From contig JAFOSK010000067.1 in assembly GCA_017392945.1 (NCBI GenBank), forward strand, positions 1-49,675: a stretch of DNA of 49,675 nucleotides, written 5' to 3'. Both the position numbers and the translations under genes were made by a program. This document shows, one piece after another, positions 10,092 through 17,736 of this stretch. The stretch comes from Treponema sp. Lineage in GTDB: Bacteria > Spirochaetota > Spirochaetia > Treponematales > Treponemataceae. The notes beneath the pieces are model-generated. The model ran no database searches. It had not been told where the DNA came from and was given only the letters and a program-made list of their open reading frames with translations. How positions within the stretch are numbered: the stretch's first letter is position 1; every line of letters starts with the position of its first letter.

Positions 10092-10529
10092 TGTATCACC
10101 GTTTTTTATTCCATTTCTTAAGAACCATCCTTGAGGGACTTCCAGTGCATAGCGGACGTAACCTGTGCTTTGGATGCTTGCAAGGCTGAAAGGTGTCATG
10201 TCAAAAATATCTTTTATCTTTCCGTCTTTCGTTATATAGGCAATTGAAAGTGGAGAGGGGGTGTTTTTCATCCAAAAACTTAGAATCTGGTCGTATTCAA
10301 ATACAAAAAGCATTCCTGTTCCATCAGGGATTTTTCTGCGTTCCATAAAACCAAAGTTACGTTCTTCTGGTTTTACGGCAAGTTCGGCTTTTACGCATAT
10401 TTCAGTCCCATCTGCCCGTTTGATAAAAAGATCTGTCTTTTTTAGGTTGAATTTCTTAGCATGAACAGGCGATGCAATCAGTGCGCATAGAAGTATGCCT
10501 GCAAGAATCTTGATTTTTTTATTTTTCAT
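10074..10529 (-). CDS. Exported DUF192 family protein
   Basis: 151 aa. A signal peptide ends at an AHA-K cleavage site (about residue 24). The rest is a single DUF192 domain: GFMERRKIPDGTGMLF, then FWMKNTPSPLSIAYI and the C-terminal ALEVPQGWF segment, all typical of the family. The biochemical function of DUF192 is not established. The gene starts 5 bp after the preceding exported protein, so it is the last gene of a three-gene operon headed by the cyclic-nucleotide receptor. Confidence 0.85.
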   Translation of the reverse strand: MKNKKIKILAGILLCALIASPVHAKKFNLKKTDLFIKRADGTEICVKAELAVKPEERNFGFMERRKIPDGTGMLFVFEYDQILSFWMKNTPSPLSIAYITKDGKIKDIFDMTPFSLASIQSTGYVRYALEVPQGWFLRNGIKNGDTINLPF

Positions 10530-10534
10530 TTTGA

Positions 10535-11071
10535 TTAAAGTCCTTCAAGAAAAATATCTCTTGTTGTTTCTGTGCCGGACGGATTGACAAGAGATTTTTT
10601 CTGTAGTTTATCGAACGTTTTTTGGTCAACATATTTTAATGTAAGCGGGCGTTCTAGACTCATTGTAATTGAATCGTTTTTCCATATAGATTTTTCCGGA
10701 CTTACAGATACTGGGTCTCCATATTTTTTACAAAGTGTTCGGAATATGCTGTAATGATCCATTTTTTCACGGTTGATGTTTATTGTTATAATGTATAGCC
10801 TGTCTTCATAGAACTGAAACCAACAGCGTTCAAGAAACGAAAAACCGGCATAGGTTGTTGTATCTGTTTCTATAAGAGTTCGATTTTCGCCTGGTAAAAG
10901 AGAAACATCCCGTTCGCCTCTGTAACCGAAGTCAAGGTTGTCTTTAAGTGCTTTTTTTGCCTGATCAAATGTCATTCCCAATTCAACACCACCGTATCCT
11001 TTTGGAAGTTCTGTGGCATAGCCTGAGAAAGCGAAAATCATTATCAGTATCAGGACGAAAAGCTTTTTCAT
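10535..11071 (-). CDS. Exported protein of unknown function
   Basis: 178 aa. A signal peptide (about 1-20, cleavage near GYATE) is followed by a small domain beginning LPKGYGGVELGMTFDQAKKAL. This 'G.xLGMT...' opening is seen in several families of small secreted bacterial proteins that recognise no known substrate. I cannot assign a function. The ATG overlaps the stop of the cyclic-nucleotide receptor (ATGA), so expression is coupled to it, and the DUF192 gene follows 5 bp later. The protein middle is rich in aromatic and charged residues, with no further membrane segment. Confidence 0.75.
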   Translation of the reverse strand: MKKLFVLILIMIFAFSGYATELPKGYGGVELGMTFDQAKKALKDNLDFGYRGERDVSLLPGENRTLIETDTTTYAGFSFLERCWFQFYEDRLYIITININREKMDHYSIFRTLCKKYGDPVSVSPEKSIWKNDSITMSLERPLTLKYVDQKTFDKLQKKSLVNPSGTETTRDIFLEGL

Positions 11072-12264
11072 AAATAGGATGTTTTTTCTCCGGTATGATT
11101 GGCTTTCCTGTAGAAAGCCGCCTGCTTTAAAAGTTCTTCACAGTCAGGAACGTAGATTTTGTCTCCGTTGAGGCGGGCTGATTTTTCATCGCTGAATTGA
11201 ACGCATGCCATAGGATGAAGTTTAAGCGGAATTCCGCACATATTTGCAAGATCTGTAAGAGTAAGCTCTGTCTGGTAGTTCCCAGTGAATTTTTTTGCTT
11301 TTTCTGCTTGGAGAGCCAGCATGTCCACCATTTTGTGAACTGGATTTGAAATGTTTGCGTTGTCCTGCTGACGGTATGAAGTCCACAGGCGTTCTGCGAA
11401 CATTGTAGTAAGTCGCGCAATAAGCTGAGGCTGTGTAGTTACCATCTGATCAAAGTTGTCTCTGTTTATAACCATAAGTCGGCATGAACTGTGAGCTATT
11501 GCGCTTGCAGATCTTGGCTTGTTTTCAAGAAGTGCCATTTCGCCGAACATATCACCGCGTTTGAGCATTGCAAGAATTACTTCGTTACCGGATGCAACTT
11601 TTGTTATGGCAACTTCGCCTTCTTGAATTACAAACATGTCTGCTCCAGTCTGGCTTTCGGAGAATATCATTTCTCCCTTTTCGTAGGAGCGGGTCGTGCC
11701 CTGAGCTGGTTCAAAATTGCGGAAGTTGCACATCGTGCTTAACATCTTGAATCTGTTCTTGACTTCTTCAAGATGAACACCTTGACGGCATTCTTTCATA
11801 TAGTGATAGTAGGCATAAAGGGCGATCGGATATCTGTCCAATTTATCATAATATTTTGCGACGTCAAAAATGTGTTCCGGCAAGTCTGTTGCGTTTGTCT
11901 TTATTACAGGCTGGGTGAGCATTTCATTCATTGTGCGCATTCGGTTTGCAAAGGTTCTTATTATCTTAAGAGCTATTGGCGTATTTTTTTCAATTAGTTC
12001 TGGATACTGATCTTTGCGTACAGAAATACATCTTGTTTCTTCTGTTGCAATTGCGTTTTCAATCTGGCTGTGTGCAGACATGCAGGGAATAACACCTACA
12101 AAGTCTCCTGGACCTAAAGTTTTTAAGGAAGAGCCTTTTGCGTCATTTGATTTGAAGCAGCGGACTTTTCCAGATTGAATTATATAGAATCTGTCATTGT
12201 CGGCTTTGCCTTCAACAAGAATATAGGAATCTTTTTTGAAATTAACAAACTGTAATTGAAGCAC
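11068..12264 (-). CDS. Cyclic-nucleotide receptor with two cNMP-binding domains
   Basis: 398 aa. It contains two CRP-type nucleotide-binding folds (about 5-110 and 185-295) and a C-terminal region of about 100 residues with a short helix-turn-helix-like stretch (LTLTDLANMCGIPLKL), which might bind DNA. The second domain has a full phosphate-binding cassette, FGEMALLENKPRSASA, with Glu242 and Arg251. The first domain lacks both the Glu and the Arg (GPGDFVGVIPCM), so only the second probably binds cAMP. The start is GTG with AGAGGA upstream. It heads an operon with two exported proteins. The receptor adenylate cyclase 5 kb away is the obvious local source of ligand; the link is inferred. Confidence 0.88.
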   Translation of the reverse strand: MLQLQFVNFKKDSYILVEGKADNDRFYIIQSGKVRCFKSNDAKGSSLKTLGPGDFVGVIPCMSAHSQIENAIATEETRCISVRKDQYPELIEKNTPIALKIIRTFANRMRTMNEMLTQPVIKTNATDLPEHIFDVAKYYDKLDRYPIALYAYYHYMKECRQGVHLEEVKNRFKMLSTMCNFRNFEPAQGTTRSYEKGEMIFSESQTGADMFVIQEGEVAITKVASGNEVILAMLKRGDMFGEMALLENKPRSASAIAHSSCRLMVINRDNFDQMVTTQPQLIARLTTMFAERLWTSYRQQDNANISNPVHKMVDMLALQAEKAKKFTGNYQTELTLTDLANMCGIPLKLHPMACVQFSDEKSARLNGDKIYVPDCEELLKQAAFYRKANHTGEKTSYL

Positions 12265-12285
12265 TTCAATATCCTCTTCGATTAT

Positions 12286-12314
12286 TTTTTAAAGCATTGC
12301 TTTCTATGTGTCAA
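12286..12314 (-). promoter_or_regulatory. Promoter of the cyclic-nucleotide receptor operon
   Basis: Perfect TTGACA -35, 17-bp spacer, TAAAAA as a weak -10. A small palindrome (CTGTC-T-GACAG, 12323-12333) lies just upstream of the -35 and could be an operator or the end of the murB transcript. Confidence 0.5.
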
Positions 12315-12369
12315 TCTGAAAACTGTCTGACAGGCAGGTTTCAGAGTTACATGCTGGAATAGATGTTCG

Positions 12370-13335
12370 TCATTCAACGAATATTATTTCAGTCTGCAAG
12401 GTGAATCCTGTTTTTTCCCTAACTCTATTAACGACAAATTCAACAAGAGTTTTTACGTCTTTTTGTGTTGCTCCACCAAGATTTATTATAAAATTTCCAT
12501 GGAACGGTGCAATTTGTGCTTGGCCGATCCTTGTACTCTTCAGACCGCACTCGTCAATCAGTTTTCCGCTTGGTTTTCCAATGGTGTGGTCATTGCGGAA
12601 TACACTCCCTGCACTTGGATATTTGAAATGGCCTTTTACTTTGCGTTCCTGAATGAAATCCCTGTTTTTCTGTACAAGAACTGAATGTTCTTCTGAAGAA
12701 TGTTTCTTCAGCCGGAATATGGCAGAAAGCACAAATTTTTTTCCATCTTGAAACGGAGATATTTTGTAATCCCAGTCGTATTTGTTTGCGTCTATATATT
12801 TTTTTTCAAATGTGTCCAGATCAATGTATTCTGCACTTACAAAAATGTCGCTTATAGAGCGTTCAAAGCATCTGGCGTTCATAAAAAGTGCACCGCCTGC
12901 AGATCCTGGCAAGCCTGCAAATTCTTCGGTTCCCCATAAGTCGTTCTCCGTACAAAAGCTTACAAACTGAGCCATAGGTGTTCCGGCCCCGCAACGGACA
13001 AATATATCGCCGGTTTCAGCCGATTCAGGAATTTCTGTTGGTGTACAGATGCGGGTACCGCTCAGGCTGGCAGTGGAAATCACTACTCCGTCGAAGGGCT
13101 CATCGCAGAATACTATGTTGCTTCCTCCTCCTAGAATAAAGGTGCGTATTCCTGATTCCTTGCAGTTTTTTAAAAGGTAAACAACAGATGCGGAATCGGA
13201 CGGCTCAAAAAGAACAGGTGTTTTTCCTCCTATTCTGAAGGTTGTCCGGCGTTTCATTGATTCGTCAAAAAGTATGTTTCCGCTGTACTGACCAGAATTT
13301 TTTATTTTCTCTGCAAAAGTTTTAAAATCTGCCAT
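12370..13335 (-). CDS. murB: UDP-N-acetylenolpyruvoylglucosamine reductase
   Basis: 321 aa. This is the FAD-dependent cytoplasmic enzyme that reduces UDP-GlcNAc-enolpyruvate to UDP-MurNAc in peptidoglycan synthesis. The FAD-binding segments TTFRIGGKTPVLFEP, ILGGGSNIVF and FAGLPGSAGGALFMNA are intact. The substrate domain has YPSAGSVFRN, whose Ser is the proton donor, and the C-terminal Glu lies in LQTEIIFVE. The spacing suits the type II class of MurB. No Shine-Dalgarno precedes the ATG, but TATAAT ends 6 nt before it. It stands alone between the cNMP operon and a two-gene orphan operon. Confidence 0.93.
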   Translation of the reverse strand: MADFKTFAEKIKNSGQYSGNILFDESMKRRTTFRIGGKTPVLFEPSDSASVVYLLKNCKESGIRTFILGGGSNIVFCDEPFDGVVISTASLSGTRICTPTEIPESAETGDIFVRCGAGTPMAQFVSFCTENDLWGTEEFAGLPGSAGGALFMNARCFERSISDIFVSAEYIDLDTFEKKYIDANKYDWDYKISPFQDGKKFVLSAIFRLKKHSSEEHSVLVQKNRDFIQERKVKGHFKYPSAGSVFRNDHTIGKPSGKLIDECGLKSTRIGQAQIAPFHGNFIINLGGATQKDVKTLVEFVVNRVREKTGFTLQTEIIFVE

Positions 13336-13341
13336 AACTGA

Positions 13342-13347
13342 ATTATA
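13342..13347 (-). promoter_or_regulatory. -10 element of murB
   Basis: Perfect TATAAT with 6 nt between it and the murB ATG and no Shine-Dalgarno, so the transcript would start at the start codon. I see no convincing -35 at 17 bp. Confidence 0.45.
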
Positions 13348-13494
13348 CAGGAAAATCTGAATTTTTATATAGGCAAAATGCCCGGTTTTAGGGAATTAAT
13401 AAAAAATTTAGTACATAGAAGGGTACTGTCTGACAAAAATCCATCTCTGCTGTCTTTTGAGGACAAGACCAAGTGATTCAGAAAAAATCTGATG

Positions 13495-14136
13495 TCATTG
13501 TTTTAGGAATCTTAATGATGGAAAGTTTTCCGTGTTGCTTTTTGCCTGGTCGTAATAATCCGGACTGTAGTACCCTGTTGTTATTCTGTAGAAGAGGGTT
13601 TCTTCCGGAATGGCAGTATCATTGGTTACATTCTTTATGAGGCATTCAAGTGCAATTCTTGACTTGGTTCCTATAAGTCTGTTTGAAGCTGAATAATAGA
13701 AAATTCTGTCCGTAAGCTGATATCTTTGTCCTTTTTCTTTTTGAACAGGGGATACAGCTATGTCTGTGCCGAAGTCCGGCTGTCCGAATTCTTTGGCTAT
13801 GTTTTTTGTGTAGTCTTTTTTGTGACCTGTTTCTACGACAGCAACAAGTTTTCCGTCTTTAAATTGAAATTCTATGTATTCAAAAGGTGATGTGGATGAG
13901 TCTTTCCATGTAAGTTTATAACATGAAACACCAAAGTGACTTAGATTGCAGCGGTTCAAAACAGCCTTGTTGTTGTTCTTTTTTATCCAGCTCTGAACCT
14001 GCTGTTCTGTTCGCCCCCATACAAGTCCTTTATAACCGGATTTAAGGTGGATTGTTCTTAAAATTACGATCAGTGGCATTGCTGTAAATAATATGCCCAA
14101 TACAGAAAGAAAAATTATTGCATTCCTTTTATTCAT
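13495..14136 (-). CDS. Membrane-anchored protein of unknown function
   Basis: 213 aa. One N-terminal membrane helix (about 7-27) anchors an extracytoplasmic domain that begins GYKGLVWGRTEQQVQSWI. This layout, a short 'LxWGxTxxQV' opening followed by beta-rich sequence, resembles the exported protein at 10535-11071, though the rest is not alike. I recognise no domain. The start overlaps the end of the upstream polytopic membrane protein gene by 8 bp, so the two are translationally coupled and may work together at the membrane. Confidence 0.7.
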   Translation of the reverse strand: MNKRNAIIFLSVLGILFTAMPLIVILRTIHLKSGYKGLVWGRTEQQVQSWIKKNNNKAVLNRCNLSHFGVSCYKLTWKDSSTSPFEYIEFQFKDGKLVAVVETGHKKDYTKNIAKEFGQPDFGTDIAVSPVQKEKGQRYQLTDRIFYYSASNRLIGTKSRIALECLIKNVTNDTAIPEETLFYRITTGYYSPDYYDQAKSNTENFPSLRFLKQ

Positions 14137-14857
14137 CTGTTTTCTCCAATGTGTTGAAATTCAGTTTATTGTAATTTCCTAAAAGCATATTTGCTTCTAT
14201 AAGCAGCGTGCGTTTTGAAAATCCGTCTTTTACGAATTCAAGATAGAATCCTGCTGCAGCAAGGATTATTGCAATGAAACCATGAACGCCCATGTAGCGG
14301 CTTACGAAATTTACGTTTTTTAGAAGCGCTGCCATTGAAAAAAGAATTATCAGAATTTTAGCAAGGGATTGCATTCCCATGAGCATTCCGCCGATGCAGA
14401 ATGCAGCAAATATTGTAATATAGATATTCTCCCGCAAAGATTGTATTACTGATGAAGAACCGTCATTCGGAAAAAGAAAAATTTTTGCTAACAATGTAAA
14501 GAACAATGTGTGGGCAATCAGACTTAAAACAGAAAGTATTGTTATTAACAGGCTGTTGTTTTTTTCTATGATTTTTTCTTTTCCGGGGGATGTTATTGTA
14601 AGAATTCCTCTTAAGTGAAGGATTGTTACTGTGATGAGAGCGATTATTCCGCTTGCAAGATCTGGAGTCTGCTGAGCTTCTGTAGTTGAAGGTGTAACTG
14701 CTCCGAATACAGACAAGAATTCTCCCCATACATTGTCAAATAGAGGTGTGTTTATATTTGTTTTTACGGGCAACATGAATATCCATGAAGAAATCCAAAT
14801 CATCGTTATTCCTGTAAGTTTGTAAAAGTCAATTTCATCATACCATTTTGTTTTCAT
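14129..14857 (-). CDS. Polytopic membrane protein of unknown function
   Basis: 242 aa with about six hydrophobic segments (near 15-30, 68-88, 102-125, 143-165, 168-180 and 192-208) and a short soluble C-terminus. There are no charged residues typical of a transporter pore and no motif I recognise. It is first in a two-gene unit with the single-pass protein whose gene overlaps its 3' end. It diverges from rarA with only 68 bp between the two start codons. No Shine-Dalgarno is present; TATCAT ends 6 nt before the ATG. Confidence 0.7.
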   Translation of the reverse strand: MKTKWYDEIDFYKLTGITMIWISSWIFMLPVKTNINTPLFDNVWGEFLSVFGAVTPSTTEAQQTPDLASGIIALITVTILHLRGILTITSPGKEKIIEKNNSLLITILSVLSLIAHTLFFTLLAKIFLFPNDGSSSVIQSLRENIYITIFAAFCIGGMLMGMQSLAKILIILFSMAALLKNVNFVSRYMGVHGFIAIILAAAGFYLEFVKDGFSKRTLLIEANMLLGNYNKLNFNTLEKTDE

Positions 14858-14863
14858 ATAATA

Positions 14864-14892
14864 ATGATACTTCAGAAAAATCTGTGTGAAAA
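14864..14892 (-). promoter_or_regulatory. Candidate promoter of the membrane-protein pair
   Basis: TTTTCA, 17-bp spacer, TATCAT, ending 6 nt before the ATG at 14857. It shares the 68-bp divergent region with the rarA promoter. Confidence 0.4.
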
Positions 14893-14910
14893 CAAAAATA
14901 GTAAAAAATG

Positions 14911-14919
14911 TGGTATAAT
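14911..14919 (+). promoter_or_regulatory. Extended -10 promoter of rarA
   Basis: TGGTATAAT: a perfect TATAAT with the TGn extension, ending 6 nt before the ATG at 14926. Transcription would start on the A of the start codon. No Shine-Dalgarno exists in the region. Confidence 0.55.
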
Positions 14920-14925
14920 TATTTT

Positions 14926-17547
14926 ATGAGCAATAATGATGTAAATACAGATTCTCTCTTTAGTATGGCGCGCAGTTTAAGGGAGCCGCTTGCTGCCCGT
15001 ATGCGTCCAAGAAATCTGGATGAATATATAGGACAGGACCATATTGTTGGTAAGGGCAGACTTTTGCGCCGTGCTATTGCGGCAGATCAGCTTACCTCTG
15101 TTATTTTTTACGGTCCTCCAGGTTCTGGGAAAACCACGCTTGCGAGGGTTATTGCAAATCATACAAAGTCGAATTTTATTACGCTAAATGCAGTTCTTAC
15201 CGGCGTTCAGAACATACGTGAGTCAATCAAAAATGCCGAGGAATATTTTAATCTTTATAGTCGCAGGACGATTCTCTTTGTAGATGAAGTTCACAGATGG
15301 AATAAGAGCCAGCAGGATGCGCTTTTGCCTTGGGTTGAAAACGGAACTATTATTCTGATTGGTGCTACAACTGAAAATCCATTTTTTGAGGTCAATAAGG
15401 CGCTTGTAAGCCGTTCTCGTGTATTCCAGCTAAAACCTCTTTCCCGGGATGATCTTATGAAAGCGGCAGAAATGGCGCTTACGGACAAGGAACGTGGGTA
15501 TGGCCGCTGGATAGTTGAATTTGAAGACGGTGCGCTGGAACATCTTGTTGATACTGCGAACGGGGATGCCCGCTCTCTTCTGAATGCGCTTGAACTTGCT
15601 GTTGAAACGACTCCTGAAAAATGGGATCCGGATGCTGCAGTTCCGGTTCCTGCCTATGGTTCGAAAATTTATATTTCAAAGGATGCTGCAGAGGAATCGA
15701 TTCAGAAAAAAGTTGTTCTTTATGATAGGGACGGTGATTACCATTACGACATAATAAGTGCCTTTATAAAATCTCTTCGTGGTCGTGATCCGGATGCCGC
15801 CTGTTATTGGCTTGCACGCATGGTAAGGGCAGGAGAGGATCCTCATTTTATTTTCCGAAGAATGCTTATTTCTGCCTGCGAGGATACGGGGCTTGCTGAC
15901 CCTAGTGCAATATCTATAGTAGAAAACTGTGCGGCTGCTTTTGACAGGGTTGGTATGCCGGAAGGTCGTTATTTTCTGGCTCATGCCGCTTTGTATCTTG
16001 CAACGGCTCCTAAATCAAATTCAAGTATGGCTTTTTTTGATGCTCTTTCTGCTGTGGAAAATGAAGACGCTGAAGTTCCAAATCATTTAAGGGATTCTTC
16101 CCGTGATGCAGAAGGTTTCGGGCATGGTTCTGGCTATCTTTATCCTCATGCGTACAGAGATCATTGGGTTGCACAGCAATATTTGCCGGATGCTCTTATC
16201 GGACGTGTATTTTATACGCCGACAACCCAGGGTTATGAAAAGACTATCAGGGAAGACGTTTTAAACAGGCGAGAACTTCAGGTTGCTGCAATACTTGAAC
16301 GGCAGCAGTTTCCGGGAGAAGAAGATTTGACTGCCGTTACCGGAAGTCGAAATATGCTGGAAGATATTAAAGTCAGCAGTGAAAAAACGGAAAAGTCGGA
16401 ATTCGGGGCAAATCCACTTAATGAATGGTGGGTTACCGAACATTTTAAGACTGATGGAACTGGAGAAAACCTTACATTCAGCCCGCCTGATAAGGCAAGG
16501 GAAACCGCTTTGGAAAAGGCGGACCGTCAATGGAGAAGCCGCCTTGATTCCAACAGGGCAGAAGTTTTGCTTTCTGTGCGGGATACTATGATAAGTATGG
16601 CCGGTCTTTGCCGTCATCACCGTTCCCTTGTATGGAATGCGGATGACGGGCTTTTGCTGTGGGAAGTCTGCCGTAAGACTCCGGAGGGGGTTACATGCGG
16701 GTTGTGCCGCACAGAAAAGGGAAAGCAGATTCTTGAGCAGTACGGAAGAACTCTCGGTGAACTGGATAAACCTATTTTGCAGTTCCGTCCTGAAACGATA
16801 TCCCCTGATTTTATGACAGTGGATCATTTTCGTGCTTTGATCTATCAGTTTCAGTTCAAGGGTGCAATTTTTGACAGAATGTTTTTCCGGGATCCTTTTA
16901 TTTCTGCTGATTCCATTACGGCTCTTTCTGAATGTTTCCGCCGTATTGTATTTCCTGATCAGAAATCAGGCTTTGCATTTGCTGGAGAAAATCAAGAGGC
17001 GGAGCCTGTATTTAATTATGATAATGAAACCGTCCGGGGCGACGAAGATTCGGAACAGCCGGATTATAAAGAGGAATCTCCTCTTGCAGACGGTTGGTGC
17101 GTGGTTATTTCACAGAAAATACCTACCAGCGCACAGCATATAGGTCTTCTTATAAGGGAACAGATTCTGACGGAATCTTCCATTGAACCATACGAAGAAA
17201 CCCTTGATAAGATGGAGGCTGCGGAAAGAAAATTTTTTACAAACAAAGAAATGCCTCTGTTCAACTGGAACGAGCTTACAATCATAGAAAAATTCCGCGA
17301 GGCTGGCTTTAAGGTAAGAAGTTCTGTCCGCAATGTTATGGAAAAACGCCGTGTGACCTATGCAGAAATAAGACGCTGGTTTGACCCTGAAAGCAGCGCT
17401 TATGGAAGGGCAATGCAGCAGGCGATCGGAAGTGCAGAACTTCAGAAGCTTATAATGCTGCTTGAAACTGCTTCTCAAAGTCAGATCTTTAATTGGCAGA
17501 CTCAGGTTTCGTTTTTCTGCATTAGCGCACCGGATGAAAAGTCCTAG
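14926..17547 (+). CDS. rarA: RarA/MgsA-type AAA+ ATPase fused to a C-terminal domain
   Basis: 873 aa from the ATG at 14926. The N-terminal half (about 1-455) is a complete RarA (clamp-loader-like AAA+ ATPase acting at stalled replication forks): Walker A GPPGSGKTT at residue 63, Walker B LFVDEVHR near 120, sensor GATTENPFFEV, and the C-terminal oligomerisation part ending near YTPTTQGYEKTI. The second half (about 455-873) is an extra domain. Long RarA fusions are known in cyanobacteria and others, where the extra part looks methyltransferase-like. Here SLVWNADDGLLLWEVCRKTPEG could be a decayed SAM-binding loop, but it lacks the usual GxGxG. I prefer the inner start because the -10 overlaps the codons of the upstream ATG at 14908. 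Confidence 0.88.
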   Translation: MSNNDVNTDSLFSMARSLREPLAARMRPRNLDEYIGQDHIVGKGRLLRRAIAADQLTSVIFYGPPGSGKTTLARVIANHTKSNFITLNAVLTGVQNIRESIKNAEEYFNLYSRRTILFVDEVHRWNKSQQDALLPWVENGTIILIGATTENPFFEVNKALVSRSRVFQLKPLSRDDLMKAAEMALTDKERGYGRWIVEFEDGALEHLVDTANGDARSLLNALELAVETTPEKWDPDAAVPVPAYGSKIYISKDAAEESIQKKVVLYDRDGDYHYDIISAFIKSLRGRDPDAACYWLARMVRAGEDPHFIFRRMLISACEDTGLADPSAISIVENCAAAFDRVGMPEGRYFLAHAALYLATAPKSNSSMAFFDALSAVENEDAEVPNHLRDSSRDAEGFGHGSGYLYPHAYRDHWVAQQYLPDALIGRVFYTPTTQGYEKTIREDVLNRRELQVAAILERQQFPGEEDLTAVTGSRNMLEDIKVSSEKTEKSEFGANPLNEWWVTEHFKTDGTGENLTFSPPDKARETALEKADRQWRSRLDSNRAEVLLSVRDTMISMAGLCRHHRSLVWNADDGLLLWEVCRKTPEGVTCGLCRTEKGKQILEQYGRTLGELDKPILQFRPETISPDFMTVDHFRALIYQFQFKGAIFDRMFFRDPFISADSITALSECFRRIVFPDQKSGFAFAGENQEAEPVFNYDNETVRGDEDSEQPDYKEESPLADGWCVVISQKIPTSAQHIGLLIREQILTESSIEPYEETLDKMEAAERKFFTNKEMPLFNWNELTIIEKFREAGFKVRSSVRNVMEKRRVTYAEIRRWFDPESSAYGRAMQQAIGSAELQKLIMLLETASQSQIFNWQTQVSFFCISAPDEKS

Positions 17548-17622
17548 AAAATTTCTCTTTAGGAAGGGGATTACGCATTATATTTTATGATGTGTAATCT
17601 CAAATCTTTTTCCAAATTCATA

Positions 17623-17651
17623 TTGCTACACCTAACTTAAATCCGTATAAT
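17623..17651 (+). promoter_or_regulatory. Promoter of the citrate synthase operon
   Basis: TTGCTA, 17-bp spacer, perfect TATAAT, giving a leader of about 80 nt. A 14-bp perfect palindrome (TGTATAATTATACA, 17675-17688) lies in the leader; it contains a second TATAAT and could be an operator or a second promoter. Confidence 0.5.
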
Positions 17652-17736
17652 TATGAAAATATTTACAAGGCAGATGTATAATTATACAAAGTTTCTGTTG
17701 TGTTTTAATAAAAATGCTTGATTAAAGGGGGCTGTT

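Noticed and set aside
12322..13435. 11-bp direct repeats ACTGTCTGACA (12322 and 13425) flanking murB
   Set aside because: Too short to support a mobile event; one copy is part of a small palindrome near a promoter and chance is plausible.
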